Shown here piece after piece: positions 8,786 through 17,590 of a stretch of 64,000 bases of DNA. Within the stretch, counting starts at the first letter, position 1. Each line of letters begins with the position of its first letter. Below the pieces are notes generated by a model. It saw nothing but the letters and a program-made list of their open reading frames with translations, did not search any database and was not told the origin of the DNA. This DNA comes from Bog-756 sp963845485 (GTDB lineage: Bacteria > Actinomycetota > Acidimicrobiia > Acidimicrobiales > RAAP-2): positions 1-64,000 of the forward strand of contig CAWJSI010000015.1 of assembly GCA_963845485.1 (NCBI GenBank), read 5' to 3'. A program made the translations under genes and the position numbers.

Positions 8786-9561
8786 CCGAGCATGGTGCGC
8801 ATGGCCGACTCGAAGGCGGCGTCGTCCATGGTGGCCCGGGCCCCGAGGACCAGCTCGGCGTCGTCGCCCACCGGCACCCGGAACGGGGTGGCGGGGTCCT
8901 CGACGGCCCGGCGCACGGCCACGGCCACGAGCTCGGGGCCCGGTCGACCGGCCGGACCGGTGATCTTCTCGTCGGTCCCGGTCCACTCCTCCCAGAGCGG
9001 CTCGTAGGCCGGGTGGCCCCGGACGGCGTCGGCCGGCTTCATGCCCGGGGCGATGTAGCCCGGCTCGATCACGACCACTCGGATCCCGAAGTGGCCGAGC
9101 TCGTGGTGGAGGGTCTCCGACAGCGCCTCGAGGGCGAACTTGGACGCCGCGTAGGGACCCTCCAAGGGGGTGGCCACCCGGCCCTGGATCGAGCTGACGT
9201 TGACCACGACCCCGCTGCCCCGGTCCCGCCACGCCGGGAGCAGGTGCTGGAGGAGCCGGAGGGAGCCGAGGGTGTTGGTCTCGATCATGAGGCGCAGGCG
9301 GTCGAGGGGAAAGTTCTCGAGTGGGCCCTTCCCGGAGATGGCGGCGTTGTTGACCACGGCATCGAGGCTGCCGGCCCGGTCGAGGGCCCGGCGGGTGGAG
9401 TCGTCGTCGGTGACGTCGAGGGGGAGGCGCAGGGCCACGTCGAGTCCCTCGAGCAGTGAGGGATCGCGGGCCGTGGCCACCACCTCGTGGCCGGCGGCGG
9501 TGAGCTCTTCGGCCGAGGCGGCGCCGATGGCCCGAGCCGCGCCGGTGACGAGGATCCGCAT
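8773..9561 (-). CDS. short-chain dehydrogenase/reductase (SDR)
   Basis: This is an NAD(P)-dependent oxidoreductase of the classical SDR family, 262 residues. The Rossmann glycine motif TGAARAIG is at residues 6-13, NNAA at about 91-94, the catalytic Ser in VSSIQGR near 140 and YAASK at about 153-157. After GYIAPG there is a variable substrate-binding segment. The usual first variable Gly residues are kept. ATG 9561 has a TACGCT hexamer 6 nt upstream. Substrate unknown. Confidence 0.9.
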   Translation of the reverse strand: MRILVTGAARAIGAASAEELTAAGHEVVATARDPSLLEGLDVALRLPLDVTDDDSTRRALDRAGSLDAVVNNAAISGKGPLENFPLDRLRLMIETNTLGSLRLLQHLLPAWRDRGSGVVVNVSSIQGRVATPLEGPYAASKFALEALSETLHHELGHFGIRVVVIEPGYIAPGMKPADAVRGHPAYEPLWEEWTGTDEKITGPAGRPGPELVAVAVRRAVEDPATPFRVPVGDDAELVLGARATMDDAAFESAMRTMLGLTW

Positions 9562-9573
9562 GGACCGAGCGTA
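9562..9573 (-). promoter_or_regulatory. -10-like TACGCT before the SDR gene
   Basis: Read on the minus strand, TACGCT (9573-9568) is followed by six bases and then ATG 9561. Confidence 0.4.
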
Positions 9574-9641
9574 GGCCAGCGGCTAGCGGTCACTCGGGTT
9601 GCCGGCTCGACTGTCGGGACAGCCGGGCTGAGCCGGTTGGT

Positions 9642-9654
9642 TACGCTTCGCCGG
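9642..9654 (+). promoter_or_regulatory. -10-like TACGCT before the SCO6745-type gene
   Basis: TACGCT at 9642-9647 is 7 nt before ATG 9655. The identical hexamer serves the divergent SDR gene about 70 nt away. Confidence 0.4.
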
Positions 9655-10389
9655 ATGGACACCGACCAACTCATGGCCCGCGCCTGTCCCGTCATCGGTG
9701 ACACGGGCTGGGCCTACTACTTCACCCCCGAGACCGGGGCCCGGGGCAAAGAGCTCGGCCTCGACCTCTTCCGGTTCTATATCCTCGGCCGGGGCGGGGT
9801 CCTGGGCGACGTGGAGGCCGAGGTGGTCATCAGCGCCTTCGGGTACTTCAAGCCGGCCCTCATCGAAAAGATGTGGAACTCGGCCCGCCAGCGGATGGCC
9901 CCCCGGGACGCGGCCCGCGAGCACTTCGCCTGCGGTGCGGAGCTGGGCCGGTCCCGCCTCGGGGGCGTCGAGGGGCTCGAGGAGTACTGCAGGGCGGCCG
10001 ACGCCGTCAACGAGGCGGCGGACTACGTGGGGCTGTCGCTCTACGCCGGGTTCCGGGGTGAGCCGCTGGCCGAGGATCTCCCCGCCCGGGCCATGCAGCT
10101 CACCGCCGTGCTGCGCGAGTTCCGGGGCAGCGCCCACCTGCTCGCCGTCCGGGCCAGCGGCCTCGACGCCAGGACGGCCCACCACATCAGCCGGCCCGAC
10201 GACGCCGAGATGTTCGGGTGGACGGCCGACGACGCCCCGGCCATCAGCGCCACCGAACGCACGGCCATGGCGGCCGCCCACGCCCTCACCGATGCGCTGG
10301 TCCGGCCGGCCTACGCCGTGCTCGACGAGGCCGGCGCCGAGGCTCTGGCCGGAGGAGCCGAGCGCATCGCCGCCGCCCTGGCCGGCTGA
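9655..10389 (+). CDS. SCO6745-family protein (HTH_67-like)
   Basis: This is a 244-residue, mostly alpha-helical protein resembling the actinobacterial SCO6745 family, whose members are of unknown function and are sometimes described as having a winged-helix-like fold. Visible landmarks are YFTPETGARGKELGLD near residues 22-37, FYILGRGGVLGDVEAEVVISAF, and AADAVNEAADYVGLSLYAGFR near residue 120. There is no signal peptide or catalytic motif that I can name. ATG 9655 is supported by the TACGCT just upstream; a longer in-frame reading from 9487 lies in the divergent promoter region. A 7-bp hairpin follows the gene. Confidence 0.75.
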   Translation: MDTDQLMARACPVIGDTGWAYYFTPETGARGKELGLDLFRFYILGRGGVLGDVEAEVVISAFGYFKPALIEKMWNSARQRMAPRDAAREHFACGAELGRSRLGGVEGLEEYCRAADAVNEAADYVGLSLYAGFRGEPLAEDLPARAMQLTAVLREFRGSAHLLAVRASGLDARTAHHISRPDDAEMFGWTADDAPAISATERTAMAAAHALTDALVRPAYAVLDEAGAEALAGGAERIAAALAG

Positions 10390-10398
10390 GACCGGGCC

Positions 10399-10419
10399 CG
10401 GCCCGGACCACTCGGGCCG
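10399..10419. terminator. hairpin between convergent genes
   Basis: CGGCCCG (10399-10405) and CGGGCCG (10413-10419) form a perfect 7-bp stem with a 7-nt loop, 10 nt after the SCO6745-type stop and just before the end of the transglutaminase gene. Confidence 0.55.
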
Positions 10420-10434
10420 ATGACCGGGGGAGGG

Positions 10435-11322
10435 TCAGCCGGCGGCGACGGCCGAGCGGGTGACGTCGACGGCGACCTTGAGGGTGTGGGACTGGCCGCC
10501 GCCGAAGACGATGCCCTTGAGCGGCGAGACGTCGGAGTAGTCGCGTCCCCACGCCGTGGTCACGTAAGTCGAGCCGACGATCTGGTCGTTGGTGGGGTCG
10601 ACGTCGAGCCACCCCCAGCCCGGTATGTACACCGACGGCCAGGCGTGGGAGGCGTCGGCCCCGATGAGCCGCTCCTCGCCCGGCGGTGGTGCCGTCTCCA
10701 GGTACCCGCTCACGTAGCGGGCGGCCAAGCCGAGGGAGCGGAGGCACCCGATGGCCAAATGGGCGAAGTCCTGGCACACCCCCCGGCGGAACTGGAGCAC
10801 CTCTTCTAACGGCGTCGTCACCGTGGTGAACCCCGGGTCGTAGGCGAAGTCCGAAAAGATGCGCTCGGTAAGGTCGGCGACCCCGTCCACGAGCGGCCGG
10901 CCGGCCGGGAAGGACGGCTCGGCGTAGGTGCGGACCCCGAGCGAGGTGGGCACCAGCGGCGACTCGAAGCAGAACTCCCGGGCGGCCAGCATCTCGGTGC
11001 CCAGGTCGTCGGCCAGGCGGTCCCGGGCGTGCTCCCAGGCCGGCCCGGTGGCCGGCAGCGGCTCCCGGCCCGAGACCGACACCGTGCTCGTCGAGACCAC
11101 GCTCAGCTCGTCGAAGGGTCCGTCGACGGCGAAGGCCACCACCGGGTTCCCGAAGAAGTCGGTCCGCTCGGTCCAGCTGGTCGGGGTGGGCTCGACCACC
11201 AGCTCGCTCGTCAGGCACTGCTGGCGCTCGGTGTCCCTCGGACGCAGGTGGGCCTCGTTGCGACACCGCGACACCGGGGCGCTGTAGTGGTAGGTGGTCC
11301 GATGGACGATCCGGTACATCAT
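10435..11322 (-). CDS. transglutaminase-like cysteine peptidase family protein
   Basis: This 295-residue protein has the bacterial transglutaminase N-terminal domain (YRIVHRTTYHYSAPVSRCRNEAHLRPR) followed by the papain-like core with the catalytic Cys in RRGVCQDFAHLA near residue 177, His in DASHAWPSVYIPGWGW near 221 and Asp in DVDPTND near 236. Such enzymes cleave or exchange amide or isopeptide bonds. It is the last gene of the minus-strand operon and overlaps the preceding ATP-grasp/alpha-E gene by 4 nt (ATGA), so the two are coupled. Genomic association with ATP-grasp and alpha-E suggests it acts on the peptide-like bond that they make; that is inference. Confidence 0.92.
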   Translation of the reverse strand: MMYRIVHRTTYHYSAPVSRCRNEAHLRPRDTERQQCLTSELVVEPTPTSWTERTDFFGNPVVAFAVDGPFDELSVVSTSTVSVSGREPLPATGPAWEHARDRLADDLGTEMLAAREFCFESPLVPTSLGVRTYAEPSFPAGRPLVDGVADLTERIFSDFAYDPGFTTVTTPLEEVLQFRRGVCQDFAHLAIGCLRSLGLAARYVSGYLETAPPPGEERLIGADASHAWPSVYIPGWGWLDVDPTNDQIVGSTYVTTAWGRDYSDVSPLKGIVFGGGQSHTLKVAVDVTRSAVAAG

Positions 11323-14057
11323 GGGCTCCGTCCGAGGTTGTGCTGCAGCCCGGCCAGCACCGAGAGGCGTTCGTGGGAGAAGAAGGTCGAGCGCAGGCTG
11401 TCCAACAGCTCGGCCAGTAGATGGTCCACCTGTCCTAGCACGGCGTCGAGCTCGGTTCGCCGGTGGCTCTCGGGGTCGACCTCGGCCAGATGGGCGGCGT
11501 CGGTGAGCCGGAGCATGGTGGTGGTCCGGAGCACCAGCTGCTCGCCGTCCCCCAGCCGCTGGCCCGGGGACTGTTTGGGCAGGTCGGCCAAGTGGTTGAA
11601 GAGCCGGTCGAGCTGGTAGATGACGCTCCGGGGGTTGGCGGCGTCGTAGACCAGCAGGTCGACGGCCCCGGCCACATGCATGATGGGCCCGGACCTCCGC
11701 CGGAAGATGATCAGGCTCTCCGACGTCTTGAGCAGGGACTCGAGCAGGAGGTCCTCGACCACGCCGGCCCGCTGGCGCACGAGCACCGAGCGCAACAGGC
11801 GCACGAGGGACTGGGCCCGCTCGAGGCGCCGCCCGGCGTCGAGGAACAGCCACGCCGAGTCCCGCTCCATGTTCTCGGCCGACAGTCCGGCCAGGGCCAA
11901 GAGGGCCTGGAGCAGGCGCTGCAGGCTCGACTGGACGCCCACGAGCTGGGTGGGGGGCCGGTTGCGCAGCCGGGCCAGCTCCTCTTCGACGTCACCCACC
12001 AGCTGCCAGGAGTCGCTCGAGAGCTGCTCTCTGACCGAGTAGGCGGCGTCCACCAACAGCCCGAGGGAGGAGACCAGGCTGCCGTCCACCCCGGCATCGA
12101 GCAGGAGGGAGAGGGCCCGCCGGTCGGTCGGGACCTCGGGGTCCCGAGCGGGCTCGGTGGCCTGGGCGGCACGTTCGCCGGGCTCGGCCCCGGCCGGTGG
12201 GCCCGACTCGGGGACGGGTCGGGGCGGGGTCGGGACGAGCTCCTCGTCGTCGGGCTCGGACACCGGGTCGAACCCCGAGACGGTGCCGAGGGCCATGAGC
12301 AGGACCTGGAGGGACTCGGCCCCGCCCTCGACCCCCACCCCGAGGGGTTGGTCGAGACGGGCGAGCACGGTGCGGATCAGTCGGATGACCAGCTCGGAGT
12401 GTTCGGCGGTCCGGCCGAGGACGAAGAGCTGGGCCGCCACCCGCCCGGGGAGCAGTGCCGAGGTGTCGGCCACCACCGGGGGGCGGACCGTGGTGCGGGC
12501 CGACCGCAGCCAGGCGCTCTGCTGGAGGGCCGGCTGGGCCGAGGCCACCCAGGTGTCCTTGCTGGTGCCGTCGCTGCGGCTGGAGATGATGACCGAGTCC
12601 GGGCTCGCCCCCACCCGGGTCAGCCCGCCGGGCAGCACGCGGTAGCCGTGGTGGGGCCCCGTCGAGGAGTGCTCGTCGGCCACGGCGAAGGTCCTGATGA
12701 TGGCCGGACGGGGCTCGAGGGCCCCGGTCTCGGTGACCGTCGGGGCTGTGGAGGGCTCGACGATCTCCTGGCCCACCCACGCCCCCGGACGGGACCGGAG
12801 CTGGTGGCGCAGCGTCTCCACCCCTTCGGCACTGAGGGCCGAGGCGACCACCGGGGGCTGGGACGGCGAGGGCCGCACGGGCAGGAGGATGAGCTGCTCG
12901 AGATGGGCGAGGACGTGGCTCAGCCCCGCCCGGTCCCCGCACCACCAGGTCTCGGGTCCCCGGAGGGCCAGCTCCTCGCCCAACAGGACCGGGGTGAGCG
13001 CGCCGAGCAGCCCGGTGAGGGCGGGGTCCTCGATGACCCCGGTGCCCAGGGGGTTGAGGACGGTGACCCGGCCCCGCCGGGCCACCTCCAACAGGCCCGG
13101 CACCCCGAGGAGGGAGTCGGCCCGCAGCTCGACGGGGTCGCACCACTGGTCGTCGACCCGGCGGATGACCACGTCCACCGGGTCGAACCCGGCCAGGGTC
13201 CGGAGCCACACCCGGTTGTTGTTGACCACGAGGTCCCGACCCTCGACCAGCGCGTAGCCCAGGTAGGAGGCGAGGTAGGCGTGCTCGAAGTAGGTCTCGC
13301 TCAGCGGGCCCGGGGTCAGAATGACCACCCGGGGCTCGTCCACCCCCTCGGGGGCGGCGGCCGCCACACCGGACCGGATGGAGCGGAAGAACCCGGCCAG
13401 GCGCTCGACACCGGACTCCCGGTGCAGATTGGGCAGCACCCGGGAGAGGATGGTGCGGTTGACCAGGGTGTAGCCCAGACCCGAGGGGGCCTGGGCCCGG
13501 TCGCCGATGGCCCGGAACTCGCCGGATGCGGCCCGGACCACGTCGACGGCGGTCAGGAACATCCGCCGGGGCTCCGGGGATCCCATGTTCACGCACCCCC
13601 GGAGGAAGGCGGGGTGGCCGAGGACCAGTTCGGCCGGGATGTGGCCGCCGGCCACCAGCCGCCGGTCGCCGTAGAGGTCGGCGAAGATGAGGTCGAGGAC
13701 CCGGACCCGTTGGGCCACGGCCGCCTCGAGCTCGGTCCACTCGGGCGCTTCGAGCACCAGGGGCCAGGGGTCGAGGGACCAGGGCTGCCGACGGCTCTGG
13801 TTGTCCCTGGTCACGTTGTAGGTGGCCCCCTCGTTCCGCAGCAGCCGGGCCACTTCGGAACGTCGGGCGATGAGTCCGCTCGGGCCGAGGCCGGCCATCT
13901 CGGCCGCCACCTGTTTCCACCGCTCCCGGACCGTGCCGTCTGCGCCCAGGTACTCGTCGGTCCGACCCGGGACGGTCCGGTAGTCGGGCGCGGTGAGCGC
14001 CCCGGGGGGAGGTAGGTCGCCGCCTTCCAGCGGGCCCGCGGTGGTTGCTGTGGTCAT
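11319..14057 (-). CDS. circularly permuted ATP-grasp (degenerate) fused to alpha-E domain
   Basis: This is a 912-residue fusion. Residues 1-510 match the circularly permuted type 2 ATP-grasp fold (DUF404/407), with VILTPGPLSETYFEHAYLAS, DLVVNNNRVWLRTL, GVPGLLEV, PGGLTRVG and TSKDTWVAS recognisable. Residues about 560-910 are an alpha-E (DUF403) helical domain, with SLLLDAGVDGSLVSSL and the MERDSAWLFLDAGRRLERA signature. The ATP loop that reads LVVKPANESGGYG in the sister protein at 15265-16974 is LLPVRPSPSQPP here, and DLRPF is IIRTF, so the nucleotide-binding residues are lost. It is probably a non-catalytic partner. The neighbouring alpha-E gene lies 101 nt upstream, and the transglutaminase follows with a 4-nt overlap. 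Confidence 0.9.
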   Translation of the reverse strand: MTTATTAGPLEGGDLPPPGALTAPDYRTVPGRTDEYLGADGTVRERWKQVAAEMAGLGPSGLIARRSEVARLLRNEGATYNVTRDNQSRRQPWSLDPWPLVLEAPEWTELEAAVAQRVRVLDLIFADLYGDRRLVAGGHIPAELVLGHPAFLRGCVNMGSPEPRRMFLTAVDVVRAASGEFRAIGDRAQAPSGLGYTLVNRTILSRVLPNLHRESGVERLAGFFRSIRSGVAAAAPEGVDEPRVVILTPGPLSETYFEHAYLASYLGYALVEGRDLVVNNNRVWLRTLAGFDPVDVVIRRVDDQWCDPVELRADSLLGVPGLLEVARRGRVTVLNPLGTGVIEDPALTGLLGALTPVLLGEELALRGPETWWCGDRAGLSHVLAHLEQLILLPVRPSPSQPPVVASALSAEGVETLRHQLRSRPGAWVGQEIVEPSTAPTVTETGALEPRPAIIRTFAVADEHSSTGPHHGYRVLPGGLTRVGASPDSVIISSRSDGTSKDTWVASAQPALQQSAWLRSARTTVRPPVVADTSALLPGRVAAQLFVLGRTAEHSELVIRLIRTVLARLDQPLGVGVEGGAESLQVLLMALGTVSGFDPVSEPDDEELVPTPPRPVPESGPPAGAEPGERAAQATEPARDPEVPTDRRALSLLLDAGVDGSLVSSLGLLVDAAYSVREQLSSDSWQLVGDVEEELARLRNRPPTQLVGVQSSLQRLLQALLALAGLSAENMERDSAWLFLDAGRRLERAQSLVRLLRSVLVRQRAGVVEDLLLESLLKTSESLIIFRRRSGPIMHVAGAVDLLVYDAANPRSVIYQLDRLFNHLADLPKQSPGQRLGDGEQLVLRTTTMLRLTDAAHLAEVDPESHRRTELDAVLGQVDHLLAELLDSLRSTFFSHERLSVLAGLQHNLGRSP

Positions 14058-14158
14058 GACGGGATCAGCATGGACCCACCCGGGTCATCAACGGGTGGAC
14101 ACCACGGGACGAGCGGGCCGGTCCACGTGCTCGGCCGGTGAGCGCGGTCCCGGTGCGC

Positions 14159-15151
14159 TCACGAGGCCACCGAGCGGGTCTGCCACCCGACGAAGGTGGG
14201 CCGGAAGTAGGTCTCGTCGACCATGCGGTGGATGTCGTCCAGGGCCACCTGGACCTCGTCCAGGAACTCGCTCAGTCCGGCCAGGGTGAGGTGAGGGACG
14301 GCCGCCGAGGCCACGATGAGCGAGGCCGTGGCGCAGGCCTCGAGGGCTTCCTCGGCCCGGGCCAGGGTCTTCAGCTGGGACCGGGCCTCGGTCAGACAGG
14401 CGCTCACGGCCCGGGGGAACCGGTCGTCTTGGAGCAGGAAGCGCAAGGTGGACCCGCCCTGGGGACGGGCCGGCATGGCCCGGCGGTAGGGCTGGTAGGC
14501 GGCCAGGGAGCGCAGCACGGCCATCCAGTGGACCACGTCGTAGGAGTCACCCCGGCTGGGCCGCAGGCTCTCGGACCGCACGTCGAGGACCCGGGTGGTG
14601 AGATCGGCGCGCTCGAGGTTCTGGCCGATGGTCATGAACGACATGGCCTCGTCCCGGCTCATGGTGCCGAGCAGGATCCCGTTGATGCGTTGGCAGCCGG
14701 CGATCACCCGGCGGAGCCACAGCACCCGGCCGGCCCGGGTGTCGGCCTCGGCCAGGTTGTCCGAGCAGGCCAGCCACAGGTTGTTGCACGCCTCCCAGGC
14801 CTCGCGGGGGACCACGGCCCGGGACGTGCGGAGATTCTCACGGGCCGAGGAGATGGAGGCGAGGATGGAGGAGGGATTGTCCTCGCCGTGCAACAAGAAC
14901 TCGATGACGTCCTGTTCGGCCGCGGCCACCTCGTCTCGGTCCTCCCCGGACTGGGCGGCCTCCGAATAGCGCTCGGCGAACTCGCTGTCGACCCCGACGA
15001 TGGCGATGAGGGGCGCCCACCCGACGTCCTCGCCCACCGGCATGTCGACGTGGGCGTCGGTATGGACCTGGACGATGCGGGCCGTGCCCTCGGCCCGCTC
15101 GAGGTAGCGACCCGCCCAGTAGACGGCTTCGGCCATTCGTGCGAGCAGCAT
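14159..15151 (-). CDS. alpha-E domain protein (DUF403)
   Basis: This 330-residue, all-helical protein starts MLLARMAEAVYWAGRYLERAE, the standard alpha-E N-terminus, and ends with HRMVDETYFRPTFVGW, a standard C-terminus. Alpha-E proteins occur next to, or fused to, circularly permuted ATP-grasp proteins; their biochemical role is not known. ATG 15151 is preceded by AAGGAG at good spacing, which fixes the start against the much longer open frame reaching 15739. It is the second gene of the operon, 113 nt after the intact ATP-grasp gene. Confidence 0.93.
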   Translation of the reverse strand: MLLARMAEAVYWAGRYLERAEGTARIVQVHTDAHVDMPVGEDVGWAPLIAIVGVDSEFAERYSEAAQSGEDRDEVAAAEQDVIEFLLHGEDNPSSILASISSARENLRTSRAVVPREAWEACNNLWLACSDNLAEADTRAGRVLWLRRVIAGCQRINGILLGTMSRDEAMSFMTIGQNLERADLTTRVLDVRSESLRPSRGDSYDVVHWMAVLRSLAAYQPYRRAMPARPQGGSTLRFLLQDDRFPRAVSACLTEARSQLKTLARAEEALEACATASLIVASAAVPHLTLAGLSEFLDEVQVALDDIHRMVDETYFRPTFVGWQTRSVAS

Positions 15152-15264
15152 GGTGGGCTCCTTGGTTTCGGTCGGCTGCTGGTCGTCGCCGGCCTCAAGC
15201 GACGTCTGCGCAGCGGTGGGTGGATCGGCGGCGGGGGCGGTCCCCCCCTGCTCCTGGGTGGGGG

Positions 15265-16974
15265 TCACCGGGCCGGCTCCTCGGACCCGGCGTTCTCGCC
15301 GGCATCGGGGGTGGTCGGGCGCCCCCCGCCGGCCCGGAGCGGGCCCGAGGCCAGCCGGGTGTCGACCACCCAGGTGTCCTTGCTCCCGCCCCCCTGGGAC
15401 GAGTTGACCACGAGGGAGCCGGCCGTCCGGGCCACCCGGGTCAGTCCGCCCCGGGTCACGTAGGCCCCCTCGGGTCCGAGGAGGGTGAAGGGGCGCAGGT
15501 CGACATGGCGGGGGGCGATCTCCCCGTCGCAGAGGGTGGGGGCCGTGGAGAGGGGGATGACCGGCTGGGCCACCCACTTCTTCGGGTCCTCTTCGATCTG
15601 CTTGGCCGCGAAGGCCAGCTCGTCCTCGGTGGCCTGGGTCCCGACCAGGACGCCGTAGCCGCCCGACTCGTTGGCCGGCTTCACCACCAGGCGCTCCAGG
15701 TTGGACAGGACGTAGTGGCGCGAGTCCTCGTCCCCGCACCGGAGGGTGGGTACCGTGGCCAGGATGGGCTCCTCGTCGAGGAAGAACCGGATGATGTCAG
15801 GGACGTAGGAGTAGACCTTCTTGTCGTCGGCGATGCCCGCCCCCGGCGCGTTGACGAGGGCCACCCGGCCCGAGCGCCAGGCCCGGATGAGCCCGGGCAC
15901 CCCGAGGAGGGAGTCGGGCACGAAGACCTCGGGATCGAGGTAGAGGTCGTCGATGCGGCGGTAGATGACGTCGACCCGCTGGAGCCCGTCGATGGTGCGG
16001 GCGTAGACGCAGTCGTCGTCGAGGACCACGAGGTCGCCCCCCTCGACCAGCTCCACCCCCAGCTGCTGGGCCAAGAAGGCGTGCTCGAAGTAGGCCGAGT
16101 TGTAGATCCCCGGGGTCAGCACCACGATGGTCGGGTCGCCGGTCGACGGGGACACCGAGGCCAGCATGTTGGCCAGGCGACCGACGTAGGGATCGACCGG
16201 CTCGATGCTGTAGTGGCGGAACATCTCGGGGAAGACGTGCTTGGCCACCATCCGGTTCTCCAGGAGGTAGGAGACCCCCGACGGCACCCGCAGGTTGTCC
16301 TCCAACACGTAGACGGTGCCATCGGCGTCCCGGATCAGATCGCTCCCACAGATGTGGGCCCAGATCCCCCCGGGCGGATCGACGCCCACGCACTCCCGAC
16401 GGAAGTTGGGCGAGCCGGTGACCAACTCGGAGGGCACGATGCCCGAGCTCACCGACCGCTGGTCGTGGTACACGTCGTCGATGAACAGGTTGAGGGCGTT
16501 CAGCCGCTGCACCAGGCCCGACTCGATCATCGACCATTCGTCGGAGGTCATGACCCGGGGGATGATGTCAAAGGGCCAGGGTCGATCGACCCCGGTGGTG
16601 CCCTCGTAGACCGTGAAGGTGACCCCGATGGCCCGCATCTCTCGGTCGGCGGCGTCCTGGCGCTCGGACAGCGCCTCGGGTCCGAGGTCGGAGAAGTGGC
16701 CCCAGAGGGCCTCGGCCGCGGTACGCGGATCGCCGGTGGCCGAGACCATCTCGTCGTAGAACTGACCCGGGTCATAGGACGGCCAGGGTGCGGGCTCGTG
16801 CCCGCCGCTGTCTGGATCCATCGTCCCGTACTCCCCGTGTCGCCCGTCGTCGGTGCCGTGCCGGGCTCGCGCCCTGTTGTCCGTGTCCAGCATCCCACTG
16901 TCCGAGCCTTGCTGCCCACGTTCCGTGGGACCGGTACCGGGCGCGGACCGATACTCGTGTTCGTCCACCCCCAA
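15265..16974 (-). CDS. circularly permuted type 2 ATP-grasp protein, intact
   Basis: This predicted amidoligase of up to 569 residues would couple ATP hydrolysis to amide-bond formation. It has IIPRVMTSDEWSMIESGL, the VLTPGIYNSAYFEHAFLA segment, the ATP-binding loop LVVKPANESGGYGVLVG near residues 425-441, the acidic/basic HVDLRPF motif near 500, GGLTRVA and the SSQGGGSKDTWVVD end. All the motifs that are degraded in the paralogous fusion at 11319-14057 are present here. The start is unsure: the GTG at 16974 gives a polar, low-complexity N-terminus, and an ATG at 16821 (MDPDSGGHEPAPW, with GGGGAG upstream) would give 518 residues. It is the first gene of the four-gene operon. Confidence 0.9.
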   Translation of the reverse strand: MGVDEHEYRSAPGTGPTERGQQGSDSGMLDTDNRARARHGTDDGRHGEYGTMDPDSGGHEPAPWPSYDPGQFYDEMVSATGDPRTAAEALWGHFSDLGPEALSERQDAADREMRAIGVTFTVYEGTTGVDRPWPFDIIPRVMTSDEWSMIESGLVQRLNALNLFIDDVYHDQRSVSSGIVPSELVTGSPNFRRECVGVDPPGGIWAHICGSDLIRDADGTVYVLEDNLRVPSGVSYLLENRMVAKHVFPEMFRHYSIEPVDPYVGRLANMLASVSPSTGDPTIVVLTPGIYNSAYFEHAFLAQQLGVELVEGGDLVVLDDDCVYARTIDGLQRVDVIYRRIDDLYLDPEVFVPDSLLGVPGLIRAWRSGRVALVNAPGAGIADDKKVYSYVPDIIRFFLDEEPILATVPTLRCGDEDSRHYVLSNLERLVVKPANESGGYGVLVGTQATEDELAFAAKQIEEDPKKWVAQPVIPLSTAPTLCDGEIAPRHVDLRPFTLLGPEGAYVTRGGLTRVARTAGSLVVNSSQGGGSKDTWVVDTRLASGPLRAGGGRPTTPDAGENAGSEEPAR

Positions 16975-17285
16975 GTGATACGTCGGCGATGGGTCGGTTC
17001 GGTTGCCGGAGTGTTTCTACTCCGTGAATGTCCAGGTCCGGTATGCTCACGCCCAGGTGAGAGGTACCGGCCCGGGTGGGTGCAGGGTGTCTCGGCACTG
17101 TGCCGACCGCCGAGTTGCGCCCCACGCGCACCGGCCCGGGGCACAGGTCCGGGGGATCAGGCCCCGGCCCCGGGCCACCCGCTTCTCACCGGTGCGACCG
17201 GGCGACACCCGGCCCACCGCTGCAGCCGGCGCCCGCCGCCCGACCGGTGGCGGCCGACGAGACCACACAACCCACAGGAGATGCC
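16975..17285. other. divergent intergenic region, ATP-grasp operon / acpP
   Basis: These 311 nt separate the leftward ATP-grasp operon from the rightward acpP cluster and hold no convincing gene. The sequence is locally less GC-rich around 17010-17050 and contains TATGCT at 17042-17047, a possible -10 element for acpP with a long leader; no matching -35 is clear. AGGAG at 17276-17280 is the acpP ribosome binding site. Confidence 0.4.
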
Positions 17286-17582
17286 GTGCCCGCTGAGACC
17301 CATGTAGAAGAGGGTCCGCTCGACCGAAGCAAGGTCCTCGAGCTCATCCGCGACCTGCTCGCCGACATTTTGGAGATCGAGCCCTCGGTGATCTCGGAGT
17401 CCTCGTCCTTCGCCGAGGACCTGGACGCCGACTCCCTCGCCCTCATCGAGCTGGTCGAGGGCCTCGAAGAGGAGCTGGGCGAGCGTTCGGTCGGCTTCCG
17501 TATCGACGACGAGGACCTAGAGGAGCTGCGCACCGTACGGGACGCCGTCGACTACGTCTACGCCAAACTCGGAGGGGCCTGA
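17286..17582 (+). CDS. acpP: acyl carrier protein
   Basis: This is the 98-residue carrier of the growing acyl chain in fatty acid synthesis. The phosphopantetheine attachment serine lies in AEDLDADSLALIELVE, at about residue 52. A 15-residue acidic N-terminal extension precedes the usual start. GTG 17286 is fixed by AGGAG five bases upstream; an ATG at 17281 is out of frame. The acidic, helix-rich composition is typical. It lies 8 nt before rnc, the usual acpP-rnc arrangement. Confidence 0.94.
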   Translation: MPAETHVEEGPLDRSKVLELIRDLLADILEIEPSVISESSSFAEDLDADSLALIELVEGLEEELGERSVGFRIDDEDLEELRTVRDAVDYVYAKLGGA

Positions 17583-17590
17583 GGCGCCCG

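Noticed and set aside
11463..14015. 850-codon open frame on the plus strand opposite the ATP-grasp/alpha-E fusion
   Set aside because: It is antisense to a gene with clear family motifs, and its product is low-complexity Gly/Pro/His/Glu sequence, as expected for the complement of GC-rich codons.
15139..17307. 722-codon open frame on the plus strand opposite the ATP-grasp gene
   Set aside because: Same reason: shadow of the intact ATP-grasp gene and the divergent intergenic region, with no family similarity.
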